34,434 nt of DNA, taken from the IMG/VR virus record IMGVR_UViG_3300000117_006049, positions 1-34,434 of that record. One strand, written 5' to 3'. Below the pieces are notes generated by a model that worked only from the letters and a program-made list of their open reading frames with translations, ran no database searches and was not told where the DNA came from. Below are positions 1-6,088 of this stretch, one piece after another. A program made the position numbers and the translations under genes. The stretch comes from a virus. Numbering within the stretch: position 1 is the first letter of the stretch; each line of letters starts with the position of its first letter.

Positions 1-1
1 T

Positions 2-304
2 ACTTACAATTTTGATTTTCAAAATCCAAGACACAAATACTTTATAGCAATAAATGCATTAGACGTAGCGTCTACTATATATGCTTTAGAGAATAGAAAT
101 ACTTTATATGAAGGAAACCCTATATTACCAAAAAAACCAGAACTTGAAGAATTAATATTACAAAAAGCTATAGTAGTTTATGCATTAAATTATGCAGGAA
201 TTTTTAGTACTAATCCAGATGAGGAATGGTATCTTAATGTAATGAATATAGCAGTAACTACAGCAGTGATAAACAACTTATATCAAATAAATAAATATGA
301 CTAA
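2..304 (+). CDS. C-terminal part of an unknown, possibly membrane, protein
   Basis: An open frame enters from the left edge and ends in TAA at 302-304; about 100 residues are visible and the start lies outside the window. It holds an N-A-L-D-V-A-S-T-I-Y-A-L segment, then E-G-N-P, and two later moderately hydrophobic stretches (around K-A-I-V-V-Y-A-L-N-Y-A and M-N-I-A-V-T-T-A-V). The D-x-x-S-T-x-x-A-L followed by E-x-NP pattern recalls small membrane proteins of the DUF5658 type, but this is recall only and no function is assigned. Its end overlaps the start of the cyclase gene by 8 bases, so the two are probably translated together. It is the only visible hint about the cyclase's operon. Confidence 0.7.
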   Translation, partial: TYNFDFQNPRHKYFIAINALDVASTIYALENRNTLYEGNPILPKKPELEELILQKAIVVYALNYAGIFSTNPDEEWYLNVMNIAVTTAVINNLYQINKYD

Positions 305-2087
305 ACTAATAAACCCAGTGATAATGGTAGGACTAGCAGGAATATTCTTGTGGAATCCCTATCCTTTTAAAATACTAGAACTAAAAAGTTTTGACTACTT
401 AATGTCAACACTACCACCAGTACAAAATGAGAATATACTTCTTGTCGACTTAGATGAAGAAATAATAAAAGCTTACAAAGGATATCCTCTTCCTAGAAGT
501 TTATTCGCAAGCATGATAAATAGAACTGCAGGAGTCCCAGGACTAACACTGCTAATGCCAGACCCAGATTTAAGGGGACAAGAAAATGATAAAAAACTAG
601 CGTATTCTTTATCCTCTAAACCAACTGTGTTAGCTTATGTAGCTTCAACACAAGCATTTGAGTCCGGGCCTCATGTAGGTACTGCTCAATTAGGAGAGGA
701 CCCACTACCATGGCTATTACAGTATCCAGGAATTTTAAGACAATTACCAATATTACAGCTCAACGCAAAAGGCGTAGGCTTAATAAACTCAAGTCCAGAG
801 GTAGACGGCGTCGTCAGGCGCATGCCCATAGTCGTAGAAAGTAATAATAAAATTTATCCTTCATTTGGCTTAGAAATGTTAAGAGTTGCGGTAGGCGACC
901 CAAGTTACCAAATTAAGACTAGTGAAATAGGAGTTGAGTGGTTAAGAATACCAAATTATCCAGTAGTAAATACAGACCCAAATGGTAGAATTTGGATTAA
1001 CTCTAATATAAAATTTCATAGACAAACTGCATCAGAATTTATGCAAGACCCTATAGGAGCTCCTTTTGTGATTTTTGGAGTTACAGCTGAAGGAGTTGTT
1101 AATCCTGTACCTACTGCTGGAGGAGCAAAGTATCCTCACGAAGTACAAGCAAATGTACTACACAATTTAATAGAAGGAAAGTCACTTAGTCAACCTTTAT
1201 GGGCTTTGTCTGCAGAGCTAGGAATATTACTTGCGTCTATGCTTTTAATACTTTTTGCAAGTCGAAGTGTATATTTCAGCGTGCCCATATTGGTTGCTTT
1301 ATTAGTTGGTCAAGGATACTTGGCAACTTATTTACTTAAATCTTCTTACTTGTTTGACGTTTCAGCCACAATTTTAATCGGATTTTTATTCTGGACTATT
1401 GTTACATTCCGTAATTTCATTACACAGTTTTTCTTGAGATTACAAATTAAACAACAATTTGGAACGTATGTTAGTCCGGACTTAGTAAAAAAATTACAGG
1501 ACGACCCAACATTACTGAGATTGGGTGGGGAGACAAAACGTATGACTTTTCTTTTTTCTGATATTCGAGGATTCACACCAATTTCAGAAAAATATCAAAA
1601 AAATCCTCAAGGACTTACTTTACTCATTAATCGTTTTCTCGATAACCAAACAGAAATTATACTAAAACATAAAGGTACTATTGATAAGTACATGGGGGAT
1701 TGCATTATGGCTTTCTGGAACGCCCCTCTCGATGTAGAGGAACAAGAAAGAAAAGCTACAGAATGTGCTATCGAAATGAGAATAGCCTTAGGAGAATTAA
1801 ATGATAAACTCGCAGAAGAAGGTCTGGACCAAATTAACACAGGGGCTGGAATCAACACAGGACCATGTGTTGTTGGAAATTTTGGGTCTAGTACTCGTTT
1901 TGACTATAGTGTACTTGGTGATGCCGTTAATCTAGCAGCAAGGTTAGAATCAAGCTGTAAGACCTATGATACGGATTTAATTATATCTGAGCACAGTTTA
2001 GTGGACGGATTTGATTATAAATTTTTAGATGAAGTAACGGTCAAAGGAAAGTCCGAGCCAGTTAAAATATATACCATCGAAAAATAA
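297..2087 (+). CDS. Membrane-bound class III adenylate/guanylate cyclase with CHASE2 sensor domain
   Basis: This 596-residue protein probably makes cAMP (or cGMP) from ATP (or GTP) at the inner membrane. A hydrophobic segment at about 7-20 is followed by an extracytoplasmic CHASE2 domain at about 30-290, with the typical G-V-G-L-I-N...D-G-V-V-R-R-M-P and Y-P-S-F-G-L-E segments. Three membrane helices follow at about 303-321, 326-345 and 353-372, then a cytoplasmic cyclase domain at about 410-596. Catalytic residues look complete: metal-binding D422 (FSDIRGFT) and D468 (YMGD), base-recognising K464 and D542, and N545 and R549 (DAVNLAARLE) for the transition state. K464 and D542 favour ATP. Bacterial relatives are usually somewhat longer. 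The gene overlaps its upstream neighbour by 8 bases and promoter P1 starts just after it, so it sits in a phage operon. The family call is firm; the role in infection is unknown. Confidence 0.93.
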   Translation: MTKLINPVIMVGLAGIFLWNPYPFKILELKSFDYLMSTLPPVQNENILLVDLDEEIIKAYKGYPLPRSLFASMINRTAGVPGLTLLMPDPDLRGQENDKKLAYSLSSKPTVLAYVASTQAFESGPHVGTAQLGEDPLPWLLQYPGILRQLPILQLNAKGVGLINSSPEVDGVVRRMPIVVESNNKIYPSFGLEMLRVAVGDPSYQIKTSEIGVEWLRIPNYPVVNTDPNGRIWINSNIKFHRQTASEFMQDPIGAPFVIFGVTAEGVVNPVPTAGGAKYPHEVQANVLHNLIEGKSLSQPLWALSAELGILLASMLLILFASRSVYFSVPILVALLVGQGYLATYLLKSSYLFDVSATILIGFLFWTIVTFRNFITQFFLRLQIKQQFGTYVSPDLVKKLQDDPTLLRLGGETKRMTFLFSDIRGFTPISEKYQKNPQGLTLLINRFLDNQTEIILKHKGTIDKYMGDCIMAFWNAPLDVEEQERKATECAIEMRIALGELNDKLAEEGLDQINTGAGINTGPCVVGNFGSSTRFDYSVLGDAVNLAARLESSCKTYDTDLIISEHSLVDGFDYKFLDEVTVKGKSEPVKIYTIEK

Positions 2088-2090
2088 GTC

Positions 2091-2119
2091 TTGACTTTCT
2101 TCTTCACTTTTGATATAAT
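2091..2119 (+). promoter_or_regulatory. Promoter P1 (sigma70-type)
   Basis: TTGACT at 2091-2096 and TATAAT at 2114-2119 are separated by 17 bases, a near-perfect sigma70 promoter. It lies in the short gap after the cyclase gene and would start the small-gene operon at 2165. Its TCTTGAC -35 context and CTTTTGATATAATT -10 context are shared with the promoters at 5668 and 28578. Confidence 0.85.
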
Positions 2120-2164
2120 TTCTTCATACGAAAAAATAATTTCGGGTGTTTAAGGGAGAAAATA

Positions 2165-2389
2165 ATGGACGTTAACGATGTGGCCGCAGAATTAGCTCAA
2201 CATGAGGCTGTGTGCGCAGAACGATGGAAAACCATATTTACTCGAATAGAGAAAATTGACGCTGACAGCGGAATTCGGTTTGATAGACAAGACCGAAGTA
2301 TTACTAGATTAGAAACTATACTTATAGGAGCTAGTAGTACAGGAATAGCTGCAGCAGGCGGCATTATTTGGCAATTATTGTCGATGTAA
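2165..2389 (+). CDS. Small membrane protein, holin or XhlA-like
   Basis: This 74-residue protein has a charged, helical N-terminal part (E-x-x-C-A-E-R-W-K-T-I-F-x-R-I-E-K) and one C-terminal membrane segment at about 52-72 rich in Ile, Ala and Gly. The layout matches the XhlA/haemolysin-like accessory lysis proteins of phages, which sit in the inner membrane and help holin and endolysin. The start is an ATG with a good ribosome site (AAGGGAG) seven bases upstream, directly behind promoter P1. No endolysin is visible nearby, so a lysis role is inferred from architecture alone; another small membrane protein is possible. Confidence 0.65.
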   Translation: MDVNDVAAELAQHEAVCAERWKTIFTRIEKIDADSGIRFDRQDRSITRLETILIGASSTGIAAAGGIIWQLLSM

Positions 2390-2399
2390 AGGAAAAATT

Positions 2400-2585
2400 A
2401 TGAAAATGGACTATACAAAGAAAGATATCAGTAAGAGCGCTTCTACTAAAGGAGTAGACCAAACATCTGAGAAAGAATCTTCTTCACCAATCTTTAAAAA
2501 AAGACAACATTGGTGTTTTAAAAAAGACGGAACGACACATAAATTTGACTCAAAGTCAGAGGCTGAAAAAGCATTAGAGGAGTAA
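2400..2585 (+). CDS. Small hydrophilic protein of unknown function
   Basis: This 61-residue protein starts at ATG with GGA upstream. The first half is Ser/Thr/Lys-rich and probably disordered. The second half (K-K-R-Q-H-W-C-F-K-K-D-G, then H-K-F-D-S-K-S-E-A-E-K-A-L) looks like a small folded unit in which a beta hairpin is followed by a helix, the pattern of 'query-type' strand-helix repeats. It lies eleven bases after the holin-like gene and just before the basic-protein cluster. I do not recognise it and assign no function. Confidence 0.6.
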   Translation: MKMDYTKKDISKSASTKGVDQTSEKESSSPIFKKRQHWCFKKDGTTHKFDSKSEAEKALEE

Positions 2586-2588
2586 ACT

Positions 2589-2687
2589 ATGCCAAAAGGT
2601 AAAGGAACTTACGGTTCTAAGGTCGGAAGACCAAAGAAAAAGAAAAGAGGAAAAAAGAAAAAGGGAATGAAACACCATGGCTGCTAG
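2589..2687 (+). CDS. 32-residue lysine-rich mini-protein
   Basis: ATG at 2589 opens a 32-residue frame ending in TAG at 2685-2687. It begins M-P-K-G-K-G-T-Y-G-S-K-V-G-R-P and continues as almost uninterrupted Lys/Arg/Gly, with no acidic residue. The M-P-K-G-x-G-T-Y-G-x-K-x-G-R-P start is a form I recall from many marine phages, which supports it as a real gene despite its size. It follows the previous stop by three bases and overlaps the next gene by 11 bases. The function is unknown; nucleic-acid binding is a reasonable guess from the charge. Confidence 0.65.
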   Translation: MPKGKGTYGSKVGRPKKKKRGKKKKGMKHHGC

Positions 2688-2865
2688 ACGCAGAACAAGA
2701 AAGAAGTCCTCAGCCAAAAAAAGAAATATACCCACAAATAAAAAACTATACGCAAGAATAAAAGCAAAAGTTAAAAGAAAGTTTGCAGTTTATCCTTCAG
2801 CATACGCAAATGCATCTCTTGTAAGACAATACAAGAAAGCAGGAGGTAAGTATAGACGTGGCTAA
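2677..2865 (+). CDS. Highly basic 62-residue protein
   Basis: About 23 of 62 residues are Lys or Arg and none is Asp or Glu. The C-terminal half contains K-V-K-R-K-F-A-V-Y-P-S-A-Y-A-N-A-S-L-V-R-Q-Y-K, a pattern I recall from small basic proteins of marine phages and some giant viruses. A role in binding or condensing DNA, or as an internal virion protein, fits the charge but is inferred. The gene overlaps both neighbours (11 bases upstream, 8 bases downstream), so the basic-protein group is tightly coupled in translation. Confidence 0.8.
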   Translation: MAARRRTRKKSSAKKRNIPTNKKLYARIKAKVKRKFAVYPSAYANASLVRQYKKAGGKYRRG

Positions 2866-3136
2866 AACTGGATTAAAAAAATGGTTTGGTCAAAAGTGGG
2901 TAAATATAGGAGCGCCTAAAAAGAAGGGGAAATATCAACCCTGTGGTCGTTCTAAAGCGAAGAAAAGTCGCAAAGGATATCCTAAGTGTGTACCAGCATC
3001 AAAAGCTGCACGCATGAGTAAGTCTCAAATACGGTCAGCCGTACGAAGAAAAAGAAAAGTCAAACAAGGAGTTGGAGGAAAACCAACTAATGTTCGTACT
3101 TTTGCAAAAAGAAAGGTAAGAAGAAGAAGAAAATAG
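2858..3136 (+). CDS. Highly basic 92-residue protein (DUF5872-like)
   Basis: The start is GTG at 2858, preceded by AGGAGGTAAG; it overlaps the previous gene by 8 bases. The protein has no acidic residue. It opens with G-L-K-K-W-F-x-Q-K-W-V-N-I-G, has Y-Q-P-C-G-R (Cys 29) and Y-P-K-C-V-P-A-S-K-A-A-R-M (Cys 44), then a long Lys/Arg tail ending in R-R-R-R-K. This is the layout of a family seen in tailed marine phages and giant viruses, which I recall as DUF5872. The two cysteines could bind metal or form a disulfide. No biochemical role is known to me; DNA or RNA binding is suggested by charge. Confidence 0.8.
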   Translation: MAKTGLKKWFGQKWVNIGAPKKKGKYQPCGRSKAKKSRKGYPKCVPASKAARMSKSQIRSAVRRKRKVKQGVGGKPTNVRTFAKRKVRRRRK

Positions 3137-3157
3137 GAGAAACTTATCGATAAAATA

Positions 3158-3262
3158 ATGGTCACTCACAAACAAATGTGGGGCACATTAAGCAAAATGT
3201 TTGAAGAAAATGGCAATAAAAAGAAAAAAGAAAAACGGAAAGCTAAAAAGAGCAGGAGTTAG
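3158..3262 (+). CDS. Possible 34-residue mini-protein
   Basis: ATG at 3158 opens a 34-residue frame (M-V-T-H-K-Q-M-W-G-T-L-S-K-M-F-E-E-N, then a Lys-rich tail) ending in TAG at 3260-3262. The first half would form an amphipathic helix and is not just A-rich translation, which argues for a real gene. An AGGAG lies about 19 bases upstream, rather far. It overlaps the next gene in another frame by 53 bases, and both frames give basic residues there, so the gene could be an accident of an A-rich stretch. Confidence 0.4.
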   Translation: MVTHKQMWGTLSKMFEENGNKKKKEKRKAKKSRS

Positions 3263-3509
3263 TGGGTACAACAAACCTAAGAGAACTCCCAAGCACCGTA
3301 AAAAATCACATATAGTTGTAGCGAAAGTTGGAAAGAAAACGAAGACTATTCGCTTTGGACAACAAGGAGCCAAGACTGCTGGTAAAAGAAAAGCTGGTGA
3401 GTCATCAAAAATGAGAAAGAAAAGAGCTTCTTTCAAAGCTAGACATCGTAGAAATATTAAAAAAGGTAAGATGTCAGCAGCATATTGGGCTAACAAGGTA
3501 AAATGGTAA
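3210..3509 (+). CDS. Basic 99-residue phage protein
   Basis: I chose ATG 3210 over an in-frame TTG at 3201 because M-A-I-K-R-K-K reads as a natural start. The protein is strongly basic with one acidic residue (the Glu of K-A-G-E-S-S-K). A conserved-looking core has V-A-K-V-G-K-K-T-K-T-I-R-F-G-Q-Q-G, then K-A-R-H-R-R-N-I-K-K-G-K-M-S-A-A-Y-W-A-N-K-V-K-W at the C-terminus. I recall the latter segment from small proteins in marine phages and algal viruses. It is the last and longest of the basic group; a virion-internal or nucleic-acid-binding role is inferred. The next gene starts within its stop codon (TAATG). Confidence 0.78.
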   Translation: MAIKRKKKNGKLKRAGVSGYNKPKRTPKHRKKSHIVVAKVGKKTKTIRFGQQGAKTAGKRKAGESSKMRKKRASFKARHRRNIKKGKMSAAYWANKVKW

Positions 3510-3643
3510 TGAAAAACTTTTTAATTAAAGTATGGAATATTATTAAAGGTACTGATAAAAACTGGGACGGACAAGTAGACATAAAAGATAAACTTATATC
3601 TGCTAAACAGAAAGTAAAAGTCACTACTGATAATTGTGGATAA
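3509..3643 (+). CDS. 44-residue protein with one EF-hand-like loop
   Basis: ATG 3509 overlaps the preceding stop (TAATG) and the frame ends in TAA at 3641-3643. Residues 16-27 read D-K-N-W-D-G-Q-V-D-I-K-D, which fits the EF-hand calcium loop: oxygen side chains at loop positions 1, 3, 5, 9 and 12, Gly at 6 and a hydrophobic residue at 8. Position 12 is Asp rather than the more usual Glu, as in dockerin-like and some bacterial loops. The segment before it (F-L-I-K-V-W-N-I-I-K) and after it (K-L-I-S-A-K-Q-K-V) would be the flanking helices. A single EF-hand would have to pair or act alone. The function is unknown. Confidence 0.65.
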   Translation: MKNFLIKVWNIIKGTDKNWDGQVDIKDKLISAKQKVKVTTDNCG

Positions 3644-3830
3644 CACCATGCCTAATCACAATGAACTAGTCAAAGACTTAGATTTATTGATACTTCTTGT
3701 TTCAAGTATACGAAACAAATATCAGGACAGGCTAGACTGGAGTAGAAGATTACAACATCTACTCCATATGCCTAAAACAGTTCACAATAAAGTGTTGCTA
3801 CAAAAACACTTAGAAAAAGAGGCAATATAG
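3636..3830 (+). CDS. Small helical protein of unknown function
   Basis: The frame can start at GTG 3636 (overlapping the EF-hand gene by 8 bases) or ATG 3648; neither has a clear ribosome site, and overlap of starts and stops in this operon slightly favours GTG. The protein of 60-64 residues has N-E-L-V-K-D-L-D-L-L-I-L-L-V-S-S-I-R and then charged helical sequence, with several His residues but no recognisable motif. It lies between the basic-protein group and a small structural-looking protein. Confidence 0.55.
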   Translation: MDNTMPNHNELVKDLDLLILLVSSIRNKYQDRLDWSRRLQHLLHMPKTVHNKVLLQKHLEKEAI

Positions 3831-3847
3831 CCTAAACGGAGAAATAA

Positions 3848-4111
3848 ATGAGCTTAAAATTATTAGGAGCCCAAGCAGCTTGCGGAACTAACGTAGGTGG
3901 AGCCTCTACTTTTAGTGGAGCACCAAATGTACGACTATTTAATTCTGGTACTACTATCAGATTAATTACTGTAGCAAATTCAGCAGATGCAACACTAGCC
4001 ACAGTATCCTTAGCAGGAGGAGAAGACATAGTTTTAAAGAAATCACCCGATGACCAAGTATTCGCTGCTCACGCAGAAATACTAGGTGTAGGTTGCATAA
4101 CTGAAAACTAA
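3848..4111 (+). CDS. Small beta-rich structural-type protein
   Basis: This 87-residue protein starts at ATG with ACGGAGAAATAA upstream. It is a run of short beta strands with Gly, Ser, Thr and Ala (V-R-L-F-N-S-G-T-T-I-R-L-I-T-V-A, then G-G-E-D-I-V-L-K-K-S-P-D-D). Similar small proteins recur near the packaging genes of marine phages and are thought to be virion components, but I cannot name a fold with confidence. Its beta-rich, neutral make-up contrasts sharply with the basic proteins just upstream. A head decoration or tail protein is the best guess. Confidence 0.65.
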   Translation: MSLKLLGAQAACGTNVGGASTFSGAPNVRLFNSGTTIRLITVANSADATLATVSLAGGEDIVLKKSPDDQVFAAHAEILGVGCITEN

Positions 4112-4113
4112 AA

Positions 4114-4347
4114 ATGAAAAGAGTTGATGTTAGAAAAGCATGGTTAGATGAAACTGCTATGACTACTACAAAATACCTTTCGAAACTTCATAACAAAACT
4201 AAAGTAGGTAACCCTATGACAGATGCAGAAAGAGACTTTGCAACTGTATCAGGTGCCTACTTATACTTACTGAATCTTTGCAATGAGCATGGACTTTTTG
4301 ACGAAGATGACCCTTTTGAACTATTTAACAACGAAACATTACATTGA
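4114..4347 (+). CDS. Unknown protein next to TerL, possible terminase small subunit
   Basis: This 77-residue protein lies directly before the large terminase gene, with its stop overlapping the TTG start of that gene. It is acidic at the C-terminus (E-D-D-P-F-E-L-F-N-N) and appears helical (A-E-R-D-F-A-T-V-S-G-A-Y-L-Y-L-L-N-L). The place and size would fit a small terminase subunit, which binds the packaging site, but there is no visible helix-turn-helix and it is shorter than most such subunits (usually over 100 residues). The assignment rests on position only. Confidence 0.6.
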   Translation: MKRVDVRKAWLDETAMTTTKYLSKLHNKTKVGNPMTDAERDFATVSGAYLYLLNLCNEHGLFDEDDPFELFNNETLH

Positions 4348-5645
4348 TTGAGATAAGCAGAACAGATATAGTCCCAGATTATCTTATGGACTATCCCCAA
4401 GACAGTAGATTTATAAAACTACCTATAGAAGGCTATATGGAACTATTAGGCATAGAACCAAATTCATCACAGACAGCAATCATCAATGCTATAAACTGTC
4501 CCAAATACCGTTTTGTTACTGCAGCCGTATCTAGAAGGCAAGGCAAAACATACATATCAAACATCATAGGACAACTAGTATGTTTAGTTCCAGGAGCTAA
4601 TGTACTACTTATGTCGCCCAACTATTCACTATCCCAAATATCATTCGACTTGCAAAGAAATTTGATAAAGCATTTTGACTTAGAAGTTACTAAAGATAAT
4701 GCAAAAGATAAAGTTATAGAACTATCTAATGGTTCTACAATTCGTATGGGTTCTATTAATCAAGTAGACTCAGTAGTTGGTAGAAGTTATGATTTAATTA
4801 TATTTGATGAAGCAGCACTAACAGATGGTAGAGATGCCTTCAACGTAGCACTGAGACCCACACTAGATAAAGAAAACTCTAAAGCAATCTTTATATCTAC
4901 TCCAAGGGGTAGAAATAATTATTTTGCAGAATTTTATTATAGAGGATTTAGCGATGAGTTTCCAGAATGGTGTGCTATAAAAGCTACTTACCATGAAAAC
5001 CCTCGTGTATCAGAAGCAGATATTGTAGAAGCAAGAAAAACTATGTCTGAAGCTGAATTTGCTCAAGAGTATATGGCAGATTTTAATGTATACGAAGGAC
5101 AAATATGGGCATTTAATCATGAAAAATGTATTATGAACTTAAAAGACTTTGATACTAGCAAGATGGACGTATTCGCAGGACTTGACGTAGGGTATAAAGA
5201 CCCTACAGCATTTTGTGTAATTGCATATGACTGGGACTCACAAAACTACTACTTAGTAGACGAATACTTAGATGCTGAAAAAACAACTGAACAACATGCA
5301 ATGCAGATACAAAAACTTATACACAAATGGGATATAGATTATATTTATATTGATTCTGCAGCGCAACAAACTAGATTTGACTTTGCACAAAACTATGACA
5401 TCACTACTATTAATGCAAAAAAATCAGTACTAGATGGAATAGGATTTGTTGGTGGAATTGTAGACAATGAAACATTACTTGTTGACCAACAATGCAAAGA
5501 ATCTCTCTCATGTTTAGACCAATACCAATGGGATCCCAACCCTAATTTAATGAGAGAGAAACCAAAACATGACGGGTCATCTCATATGGCAGATGCTATA
5601 CGATATGCCCTGTATACATTTGAAACCTCAATTACTACCTTTTAG
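4344..5645 (+). CDS. terL: Terminase large subunit (DNA packaging motor and nuclease)
   Basis: This 433-residue protein pumps phage DNA into the prohead using ATP and cuts the concatemer. The ATPase domain has a Walker A variant S-R-R-Q-G-K-T (63-69), Walker B L-I-I-F-D-E-A (151-157) and the coupling motif F-I-S-T-P-R-G (183-189). The RNase H-like nuclease domain has D281 (A-G-L-D-V-G-Y-K-D-P), D337 (I-Y-I-D-S-A) and D417 (H-M-A-D-A-I-R-Y-A), consistent with the three metal-binding acids. The start is TTG 4344, overlapping the previous stop; the next in-frame ATG (4386) lacks a ribosome site. The length is normal for the family. Promoter P2 follows directly. Confidence 0.96.
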   Translation: MIEISRTDIVPDYLMDYPQDSRFIKLPIEGYMELLGIEPNSSQTAIINAINCPKYRFVTAAVSRRQGKTYISNIIGQLVCLVPGANVLLMSPNYSLSQISFDLQRNLIKHFDLEVTKDNAKDKVIELSNGSTIRMGSINQVDSVVGRSYDLIIFDEAALTDGRDAFNVALRPTLDKENSKAIFISTPRGRNNYFAEFYYRGFSDEFPEWCAIKATYHENPRVSEADIVEARKTMSEAEFAQEYMADFNVYEGQIWAFNHEKCIMNLKDFDTSKMDVFAGLDVGYKDPTAFCVIAYDWDSQNYYLVDEYLDAEKTTEQHAMQIQKLIHKWDIDYIYIDSAAQQTRFDFAQNYDITTINAKKSVLDGIGFVGGIVDNETLLVDQQCKESLSCLDQYQWDPNPNLMREKPKHDGSSHMADAIRYALYTFETSITTF

Positions 5646-5667
5646 TTACACCTGTCAAAAACAGTTC

Positions 5668-5697
5668 TTGACAATATATGTGACTTTTTGGTATAAT
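5668..5697 (+). promoter_or_regulatory. Promoter P2 (sigma70-type)
   Basis: TTGACA at 5668-5673 and TATAAT at 5692-5697 are 18 bases apart. It sits in the only gap between terL and the HNH-portal-capsid genes and should drive the head and tail genes. A six-base inverted repeat, TGTCAA at 5653-5658 facing TTGACA at 5668-5673, overlaps the -35 box and could be an operator. Confidence 0.85.
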
Positions 5698-5716
5698 TCT
5701 AATTAAGAGTAGAAAT

Positions 5717-6088
5717 ATGGAACTAAAAAGAGATTTAGTTAAATACGTAAGAGATAAAGCCAAATCACAATATAATAAGAAAGACACTTGCTATATATGT
5801 GGAGCAGGCGAAAATTTAGATTTTCATCACTTTCATGGACTGACCGAACTTCTAGAAACTTGGTTAAAAAGAAACAAAATAACTATTACAAATGAACAAG
5901 AAATACTAGATATAAGAAAGCAGTTCATCGATGAAAATTATGTAGAAGTGTATAACGAATGTGTAACACTTTGCCATACTCATCATTTACGTTTGCATTC
6001 AATATATGGAAAAAGACCCAAATTGATAACAGCAAAGAAACAACAACGGTGGGTCGAGAAACAGAGAGACAAATATGGCATGGTATGA
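5717..6088 (+). CDS. HNH endonuclease
   Basis: This 123-residue protein has the zinc pairs C25-x2-C28 (C-Y-I-C-G) and C86-x2-H89 (L-C-H-T-H-H), the histidine pair H37-H38 (L-D-F-H-H-F-H) and H94, the usual make-up of an HNH nuclease. Phage HNH proteins encoded beside the terminase and portal genes, such as HK97 gp74, are known to assist terminase cleavage. That role is likely here given its place between terL and portal; a free-standing homing nuclease is the alternative. It is first in the P2 operon and overlaps the portal gene by 14 bases. Confidence 0.88.
   Translation: MELKRDLVKYVRDKAKSQYNKKDTCYICGAGENLDFHHFHGLTELLETWLKRNKITITNEQEILDIRKQFIDENYVEVYNECVTLCHTHHLRLHSIYGKRPKLITAKKQQRWVEKQRDKYGMV

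Noticed and set aside
800-840. A short GC-richer patch in the cyclase gene as a sign of recent transfer from a host.
   Set aside because: It covers only about a dozen codons within the conserved D-G-V-V-R-R segment, while the rest of the gene matches the window in composition.
2677-3509. The basic proteins as ribosomal proteins or histones.
   Set aside because: No ribosomal protein family pattern or histone fold is visible; the conserved-looking pieces match phage small proteins instead.
5679-5691. TGTGA inside the P2 spacer as a possible CRP-cAMP site, tempting because a cyclase is present.
   Set aside because: Only the left half-site is present; the expected TCACA at six bases is missing, and the site lies between the -10 and -35 boxes.
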